A stretch of 64,000 nt of DNA from contig CAVWGP010000004.1 of the NCBI GenBank assembly GCA_963754645.1, forward strand, positions 1 to 64,000, given 5' to 3'. Positions 60,001 to 64,000 of this stretch are shown here, piece after piece. Both the position numbers and the translations under genes were made by a program. The notes beneath the pieces were generated by a model, which ran no database searches, had not been told where the DNA came from, and saw only the letters and a program-made list of their open reading frames with translations. The number at the start of each line of letters is the position of its first letter. Position 1 is the stretch's first letter. The stretch is from CAVWGP01 sp963754645 (GTDB lineage: Bacteria > Pseudomonadota > Alphaproteobacteria > Bin65).

Positions 60001-60289
60001 TGAGCGCGGTTTGCCCGCCCATGGTGGGGAGCAAGGCGCTCGGGCGCTCCTTCTCGATGATGCGCGCCACGGTCGCTGGCAGGATCGGCTCGATATAGGT
60101 TGCGTCGGCGAGCTCAGGATCGGTCATGATCGTCGCTGGGTTCGAATTGACCAGGACGATGCGGTAGCCCTCGGCGCGCAGCGCCTTGCAGGCCTGGGTC
60201 CCCGAGTAATCGAATTCGCAGGCCTGCCCGATAATAATGGGCCCGGCACCGATGATGAGGATCGATTCGAGGTCGGTGCGCTTAGGCAT
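57038..60289 (-). CDS. carB: Carbamoyl-phosphate synthase large subunit
   Basis: 1083-aa subunit making carbamoyl phosphate from ammonia, bicarbonate and two ATP, for arginine and pyrimidine synthesis. Both synthetase halves show the conserved ATP-grasp motifs: first PIIIGQACEFDYSGTQACKA, later GQGIEFDYCCVHAVYALRE; MNPRVSRSSALASKATG and EVNPRASRTVPFVAKATG are the paired metal-binding blocks. The C-terminal allosteric domain starts GTAFISVRDHDKAAMV. Its partner carA is separated from it by a DUF559 cassette. Confidence 0.96.
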   Translation of the reverse strand: MPKRTDLESILIIGAGPIIIGQACEFDYSGTQACKALRAEGYRIVLVNSNPATIMTDPELADATYIEPILPATVARIIEKERPSALLPTMGGQTALNTAMKLAQDGTLARFGVELIGARREAIEMAEDRLKFREAMERIGLQCPKSHMVTSLTEAEQALEFVGLPAIIRPSFTLGGTGGGIAYNRDDFAEIVTRALRASPVGSTLIEELVLGWKEFEMEVVRDRKDNCIIVCSIENLDPMGIHTGDSITVAPALTLTDKEYQIMRDASIACLREIGVDTGGSNVQFGVDPKTGRQVVIEMNPRVSRSSALASKATGFPIAKVAARLAVGYTLDEIQNDITRTTPASFEPTIDYVVTKIPRFNFEKFKGSEPLLTTAMKSVGEAMAIGRNFQESLQKALRSLETGLTGLDEMPLPDLADGSADKTAYRAAMAKPTPDRLLVAAQAMRAGMTIGEVHGVTKYDPWFLAQIQGIVAAEQDLRAKGLPESRDGWQRLKSMGFSDARIGKLTAKQEGAVAAARRNLGLHAVYKRIDTCAGEFPSATPYMYSTYETGDVPECEADPSDKEKIVILGGGPNRIGQGIEFDYCCVHAVYALREAGYETIMVNCNPETVSTDYDTADRLYFEPLTGEDVVEIIRRENESGKVKGVIVQFGGQTPLKLSLALEKAGIPILGTSPDAIDLAEDRARFQKFLVELNLRQPRSGTATLVQEAVRVAAAVGYPVLLRPSYVLGGRAMEIVHDEAGLLRYVREAVKVSGSNPVLIDAYLQDAIEVDVDCLADGTEARVVGIMEHIEEAGIHSGDSACSLPPYSLGAGVLRDIEAQTVKLAKALNVVGLMNVQFAVKSNQVYVLEVNPRASRTVPFVAKATGVPVAKIAARIMAGEKLSAFSLPPHAAAKHIAVKEAVFPFNRFPGVDVILGPEMKSTGEVMGIDSDFGRAFAKAQLAAGVNLPLSGTAFISVRDHDKAAMVPIAKRLIEMGMKVIATRGTADILNAHGATARIVNKVLEGRPHIVDAMKSGEVQIVINTTESALAIADSASLRQCALTTDIPYYTTVAGARAAVAAIAALREGSLEVATLQSYFSTAF

Positions 60290-60320
60290 GCGGACTGAGC
60301 ACCGAAAAAATTTGAATAAG

Positions 60321-60360
60321 TACCCCTCTCCCCTTGCGGGAGAGGGGCAGGGGTGAGGGG
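60321..60360. repeat. 40-bp inverted repeat, left arm, flanking DUF559
   Basis: Exact reverse complement of 60732-60771 over 40 bp. The arm itself contains a small palindrome CTCTCCCCTTGCGGGAGAG. It begins 31 nt after the carB start and ends four nt from the DUF559 stop. Confidence 0.95.
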
Positions 60361-60363
60361 TTG

Positions 60364-60699
60364 CTACTCAGCCAACGCGGCCCCAATTTTGTGGATAACC
60401 GAGTCCAGCTCATTGACAACATCGAGGTCGCCGAACCGCAGCACGCAAAACCCCTGCAACTCGATCCACGCCTGCCGCGCGGCATCGCGCTCGGCCCGAC
60501 CGGGCAGTCGATGCGCCGCGCCGTCGATCTCGATGACAAGCCAATTCTCGAAGCACGCGAAATCGGCAATGTAGGGGCCAATTGGCACCTGCCGCCGGAT
60601 TTTGGCGCCCTCAAGCTTGCGGTTGCGCAAGGTCTGCCAAAGCCGGCGCTCGGCCAAGCTTTGTTCTTTGCGGAGACGGCGAGCGCGGGGGACGGACAT
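60364..60699 (-). CDS. DUF559 endonuclease-fold protein between carA and carB
   Basis: 111-aa protein of the DUF559 family, with a restriction-endonuclease/Vsr-like fold. The catalytic-type motif is YIADFACFENWLVIEIDGAA, with Asp and Glu-x-Asp as in PD-(D/E)xK nucleases; RARRLRKEQSLAERRLWQTL is the usual basic N-terminus. The gene is framed by 40-bp perfect inverted repeats in the carA-carB gap and shares the operon's direction. Its function is unknown; a mobile-element role is plausible. Confidence 0.88.
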   Translation of the reverse strand: MSVPRARRLRKEQSLAERRLWQTLRNRKLEGAKIRRQVPIGPYIADFACFENWLVIEIDGAAHRLPGRAERDAARQAWIELQGFCVLRFGDLDVVNELDSVIHKIGAALAE

Positions 60700-60731
60700 A
60701 GTCGCAATTCTAGCACAATTCGCGCGGCCAG

Positions 60732-60771
60732 CCCCTCACCCCTGCCCCTCTCCCGCAAGGGGAGAGGGGTA
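60732..60771. repeat. 40-bp inverted repeat, right arm, flanking DUF559
   Basis: Exact reverse complement of 60321-60360. It ends 47 nt from the carA stop. No short target-site duplication is obvious next to the arms (A before the left arm, AAG after the right). Confidence 0.95.
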
Positions 60772-60818
60772 AAGTTGACGAGCGATCGATGCTCTCGCGC
60801 TGGGATCAACAGCATCGC

Positions 60819-62051
60819 TCAGCCGCGTCCCTTTTCCATCAGCGCGACGAACCGCCCGAAAAGATAATGGCTGTCGCGCGGACCCGGGCTCGCCTCGGGG
60901 TGATACTGGACCGAGAAAATCGGCTGGCCTTCGGCGCGCAAGCCTTCGAGCGTGCCGTCGAACAGCGAGACATGCGTCGGCTTGACGTTGGTGGGCAGCG
61001 AGTCCGGCTCGACGCAGAAGCCGTGATTTTGCGACGTGATCTCGACCTTGCCGGTCTCCATATCTTTCACCGGGTGATTGGCGCCGCGGTGGCCGAGATG
61101 CATTTTCTTGGTTCTGCCGCCCAAGGCGAGGCCCAGCATCTGGTGCCCGAGGCAAATGCCGAAGATGGGCAGGCCGAACTTGATGATCTGGCGCAGCACG
61201 GGAACGAAATAGGTGCCGGTCGCGGCGGGATCGCCCGGGCCGTTGGACAGGAACACGCCGTCGGGCTTGTGGCGCAGGATGTCCTCGGCCGAGGCCGTCG
61301 CCGGCACCACGGTCACGCGACAGCCGGCATCGGCCAGGCAGCGCAGGATGTTGCGCTTGGCGCCGAAATCAACGGCGACAACATGAAAGCGCGGCGTGGT
61401 CTGCCGGCCATGGCCCTGGCCCCAAGCCCAGCGCGTTTCGTCCCAGGCGTAGGTTTGCGGACAGGTTACCCTGATCGCCAGATCCATCCCTTCGAGACCG
61501 GGCCATGCCTGGGCATTCGCGATCAGGTCGTCGAGCTTGAAGCGCTTGTCGGGCGCGTAGCACAACACGCCATTGGGCGCGCCGAGATCGCGGATGCGGC
61601 GCGTCAGCCGGCGCGTGTCGATGCCGGAGATCGCCGGAAGGCCGTGGCTCTTGAGCCATGCGGCGAACGGCTGCGCCGAGCGGTAGTTCGATGGCTCGGT
61701 GATCGGCATGCGCAGGATGCAGCCGAGCGCCGCCGGCGTCGTCGCCTCGATATCCTCGGGATTGGCGCCGACATTGCCGATATGCGGAAACGTGAACGTG
61801 ACGATCTGCCCAGCGTAGGACGGGTCGGTCATGATCTCCTGATAGCCCGTCATTGACGTATTGAAGCAGATTTCGCCGATTTTCGTGGCCGGCGCGCCGG
61901 CACCCTTGCCCCAAAACACCGTTCCATCCGCCAAGACAAGCGCCGCGTCCGCCCACTCAGGGCGCGCCACGATGGCCGCGACCGGTCCTGCCGCGGCGTT
62001 TGCCGCGTGCGCGAGGACCCGCGGCGCTTCGGTGTCGTTCGACATCGCCAT
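60819..62051 (-). CDS. carA: Carbamoyl-phosphate synthase small subunit
   Basis: 410-aa glutaminase subunit of carbamoyl-phosphate synthase. The N-terminal domain has LVLADGTVFWGKGAGAPATK and SMTGYQEIMTDPSYAGQIV; the class I amidotransferase domain contains the catalytic Cys in FGICLGHQMLGLALGG and the His/Glu pair in SVQYHPEASPGPRD. ATG codons at 62051 and 62045 are both possible. It precedes carB, with DUF559 inserted between them. Confidence 0.95.
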   Translation of the reverse strand: MAMSNDTEAPRVLAHAANAAAGPVAAIVARPEWADAALVLADGTVFWGKGAGAPATKIGEICFNTSMTGYQEIMTDPSYAGQIVTFTFPHIGNVGANPEDIEATTPAALGCILRMPITEPSNYRSAQPFAAWLKSHGLPAISGIDTRRLTRRIRDLGAPNGVLCYAPDKRFKLDDLIANAQAWPGLEGMDLAIRVTCPQTYAWDETRWAWGQGHGRQTTPRFHVVAVDFGAKRNILRCLADAGCRVTVVPATASAEDILRHKPDGVFLSNGPGDPAATGTYFVPVLRQIIKFGLPIFGICLGHQMLGLALGGRTKKMHLGHRGANHPVKDMETGKVEITSQNHGFCVEPDSLPTNVKPTHVSLFDGTLEGLRAEGQPIFSVQYHPEASPGPRDSHYLFGRFVALMEKGRG

Positions 62052-62271
62052 TCGGGAGGACCTATTGGGTATTGGCTAGTTGCGCCGGCACAACGGGCAG
62101 CGCGGCGAATTTCTAGAAAGATTCCAATGCAGCGTCAACCGTCGCTTGTTGACAAAATGACCCCGGGCTTCCCCCGTGGCCAACAGCGGCAGCGCTGGTT
62201 TATCCTGGATCAAGGTATCGCGGTCGATAAAACTGCAACGATTGACACTGGGACCGGGAGACGAAACGCCG

Positions 62272-62650
62272 ATGGCGCGATCCGTATTGGTTGTCGACGA
62301 TGAGCCCAGCATATTGTTGGCGCTCGAATTCATGATGAAAAATGCCGGCTTCGAGGTGCGCACGGCGCGCGACGGCGAAGAGGCGCTGGCGGCTTTGGCC
62401 GAAAAAACGCCCGACCTCATGCTGCTCGACGTGATGATGCCGCCGCCCGATGGCTACGACATTTGCCAGCGCGTGCGCGCCAACCCGGCCTGGAAACAGG
62501 TTCGAAATCATCATGCTGACGGCGCGCGGCCGCGATGTGGAACGCGAGAAAGGGCTCGCCATGGGCGCCGATGACTACGTCACCAAACCGTTCTCGACGC
62601 GCAGCCTGATGGCAAAGGTGCGGACTATTCTCAAGGTCGATCAGGCCTAG
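62272..62650 (+). pseudogene. CheY-like response regulator, broken by a +1 frameshift
   Basis: Single-domain receiver. The first part, SVLVVDDEPSILLALEFMM and DLMLLDVMMPPPDGYD (acidic pair and phosphoacceptor Asp), reads correctly to WKQV. The expected EIIMLTARGRDVEREKG, with the conserved Thr, and DDYVTKPFSTRSLM, with the conserved Lys, lie in the next frame. Deleting one T at 62501-62502 (GGTTCGAA to GGTCGAA) restores a 125-aa receiver. The sensor gene starts 7 nt downstream, so they are probably one signalling unit. Confidence 0.8.
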
Positions 62651-62657
62651 GCGCGGC

Positions 62658-64000
62658 ATGGCGACGGCGGCGCGCAAGCGGCGGCTGACGCGGAGTCCGG
62701 ACCGAATAGCCGCCTTGATCTTCGGGGCGCTCATCGTGGCCGCCATCGCTGCCGTTGCCGCCGCGTATTCGCTGGGCGAAGCCGCCGGACAAACGGCGCT
62801 CGATCGGACCCGCCTGTGGAGCGGCCTCGGCTTCGCGCTGTTGCTCATACTGGGCGCCGGCTGGCTCGCAATCCGCCATTTCCTGTTGCGGCCGATCGCG
62901 CGCATCGGCCGCGAGCTTGAGCTTGCCGCGCAGCTCGGCGGCGCCCGCAATGCCCCAGCCGCCGAGCTGCCGGAGCTCGGCGCTGTCAGCGATGGCGGCG
63001 CGCTGCTGATCGAGCGCTACCGCGGCTTGCGCCGCGAGCTTGCCGCCGCCGGCGAAGAAGCGGCGGCGCGCCTCGATGCCGAGAAGCGGCGCCTCGAAGC
63101 GATCTTACTCGACCTGAACGAAGGCGTGCTGGTGTGCAATTTGGATCACCAGATTCTGCTCTACAATCGCGCCGCGGCGCGCATTATGGGGGCTTCGAGC
63201 GATATCGGGCTGGGCCGCAGTCTGTTCGGATTCGTCACGCGCGAGCCGGTGCTACACACGCTCGAACTGCTCGCCGCACAGGCCGCCGGGCCCGATGGAA
63301 CTGCCGAAGATAGCACCGCAGCATTCGTCGTCGGCACGATCGACGCCAGGCGCCTGATGCGCGGCCGCATCGGATTGATCCTCGGCGCGGCTGGCACGCG
63401 CGACGGCTACGTTCTCAGCCTCGCCGATGCCAGCGCCGAAATCGGCGACTTGGCGGAACGCGAAGCCCTGCTCCGCGCGGCGACCGAGGGCCTGCGCGGG
63501 CCCGTGGCGAATATCCGGGCCGGCGCGGAATTGCTTGAGACGATCGGGTCGCAAGACACCGCCGCGCGCGCCGCGTTCGACGCCGCGCTCGTCACTGAGA
63601 GCACCAAGCTCAGCGAGCGTCTTGAGGCCCTCTCAGGACAATATCGCGCGCTGAGCGGCGGGCCTTGGCCGGTGGAGGACTTCTATTCGGCCGACCTCAT
63701 CGGCTGCGCGGCTCGGCACCTTAAGGACGGTAGCGGCCTCGTCCTCACCATGATCGGCATTCCCTTGTGGATGCGGGGCGACAGCCATGCGTTGCTGCTG
63801 TTGCTGGAAAGGATTGCCGAGCGGGTCGCCGCATCGGCCGGGCTCCGGACGCTCGATGTCGAGCCGTTGCTGGCCGACCGGCGCGTTTATCTCGAGCTGC
63901 GCTGGCCGGGCCCAGCGATCGGCGCGGGCGAGATCGAATCCTGGCTTGATGCGCCGCTGCCCGGCGCACTCGGCGGCGCGAACTTGCGCCAAGTGCTGGA
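62658..64000 (+). CDS. Sensor protein (TM, HAMP, PAS, kinase-like), possibly fused to a DnaQ exonuclease; truncated
   Basis: Open through the window's end (447 codons seen). Two TM helices (ALIFGALIVAAIAAVAAAYS and GLGFALLLILGAGWLAI) and a HAMP-like LLRPIARIGRELELAAQL are followed by a PAS domain (EAILLDLNEGVLVCNLDHQI, LLYNRAAARIMGAS) and a kinase-like helical region where 'ATEGLRGPVANIRAGAELL' lacks the phosphoacceptor His. This layout matches Rhodospirillales proteins in which a sensor half precedes a 3'-5' exonuclease; the exonuclease part would be beyond the edge and is not shown. It follows the frameshifted receiver gene. Confidence 0.7.
   Translation, partial: MATAARKRRLTRSPDRIAALIFGALIVAAIAAVAAAYSLGEAAGQTALDRTRLWSGLGFALLLILGAGWLAIRHFLLRPIARIGRELELAAQLGGARNAPAAELPELGAVSDGGALLIERYRGLRRELAAAGEEAAARLDAEKRRLEAILLDLNEGVLVCNLDHQILLYNRAAARIMGASSDIGLGRSLFGFVTREPVLHTLELLAAQAAGPDGTAEDSTAAFVVGTIDARRLMRGRIGLILGAAGTRDGYVLSLADASAEIGDLAEREALLRAATEGLRGPVANIRAGAELLETIGSQDTAARAAFDAALVTESTKLSERLEALSGQYRALSGGPWPVEDFYSADLIGCAARHLKDGSGLVLTMIGIPLWMRGDSHALLLLLERIAERVAASAGLRTLDVEPLLADRRVYLELRWPGPAIGAGEIESWLDAPLPGALGGANLRQVL

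Noticed and set aside
58343..60298. 651-codon plus-strand frame opposite carB
   Set aside because: Antisense shadow of carB with no recognisable domains.
60334..60867. Plus-strand open frame across DUF559
   Set aside because: Antisense to DUF559, no family motifs; DUF559 itself has a clear catalytic pattern.
8941..62502. Alternative genetic code or systematic +1 recoding as the main explanation of the frameshifts
   Set aside because: Many intact genes contain GTTCG without frame loss (for example otsA and dctM), so the context alone cannot force a shift.
1..64000. tRNA, rRNA, CRISPR or classical IS elements
   Set aside because: I looked through the gaps and found no tRNA cloverleaf, spaced repeats or transposase genes; most gaps are under 250 bp.

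Overview
This 64 kb window looks like chromosome of a GC-rich alphaproteobacterium, probably of the Rhodospirillales type. The evidence is the strongly GC-biased third codon position, a carA-carB-greA block, a trxB-lysR pair, a bufferin (DUF2282/MNIO) operon, TRAP and Bug receptors, and a sensor protein at the right edge that resembles the HAMP/PAS proteins fused to DnaQ exonucleases in that order. I see no rRNA, tRNA, CRISPR array, phage or classical insertion sequence. This placement is inference from gene content; no database search was run.

Layout. 0.2-2.9 kb: orphan Bug receptor, HMGL-like aldolase/synthase and a small ABM monooxygenase. 2.9-7.0 kb: trehalose module (otsB, GH15, otsA). 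6.9-9.5 kb: bufferin operon on the minus strand (bufA, a frameshifted bufB, bufC, DoxX). 9.7-19.9 kb: asparaginase, quinone reductase, HerA ATPase beside a degenerate histidine kinase, C70-like protease, RidA, a broken MaoC hydratase, a Lon-like protease with a zincin, and pterin dehydratase. 20-31.5 kb: rlmN, aldolase, crotonase, pyrD with a duplicated 3' end around a c-type cytochrome cassette, methyltransferase, carbonic anhydrase, HD hydrolase, a broken FAD monooxygenase, thioesterase. 31.6-38.3 kb: GT87, rpmJ, glcDEF, msrP. 38.3-52.1 kb: a catabolic island with hydantoinase/oxoprolinase subunits, two amidase plus small-partner pairs, an iron-ADH-like enzyme, MmgE/PrpD, and a TRAP importer. 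52.2-64 kb: lysR-trxB, cytochrome c, ELM1-like gene, lrp, greA, carB, a DUF559 cassette in perfect inverted repeats, carA, a broken response regulator and the start of a large sensor protein.

The catabolic island probably imports an organic acid or amide through TRAP and opens and trims it with the HyuAB, amidase, dehydrogenase and dehydratase enzymes; the substrate cannot be named. The bufferin operon should make and export a copper-binding cysteine-modified peptide, but its maturase is interrupted. carA, carB and pyrD give three steps of pyrimidine synthesis.

The most striking feature is that eight separate genes are each broken by one extra base, and in every case removing one T from a TTC (on one strand) restores the expected protein; four of the repaired sites become GANTC, the CcrM methylation site. 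This could be a sequence-context error in the assembly, a mutational process, or (least likely) +1 recoding. The other standouts are the 40-bp inverted repeats around DUF559 between carA and carB, the cytochrome cassette held between 223-bp copies of the pyrD 3' end, and a palindromic element inserted in frame inside pyrD.
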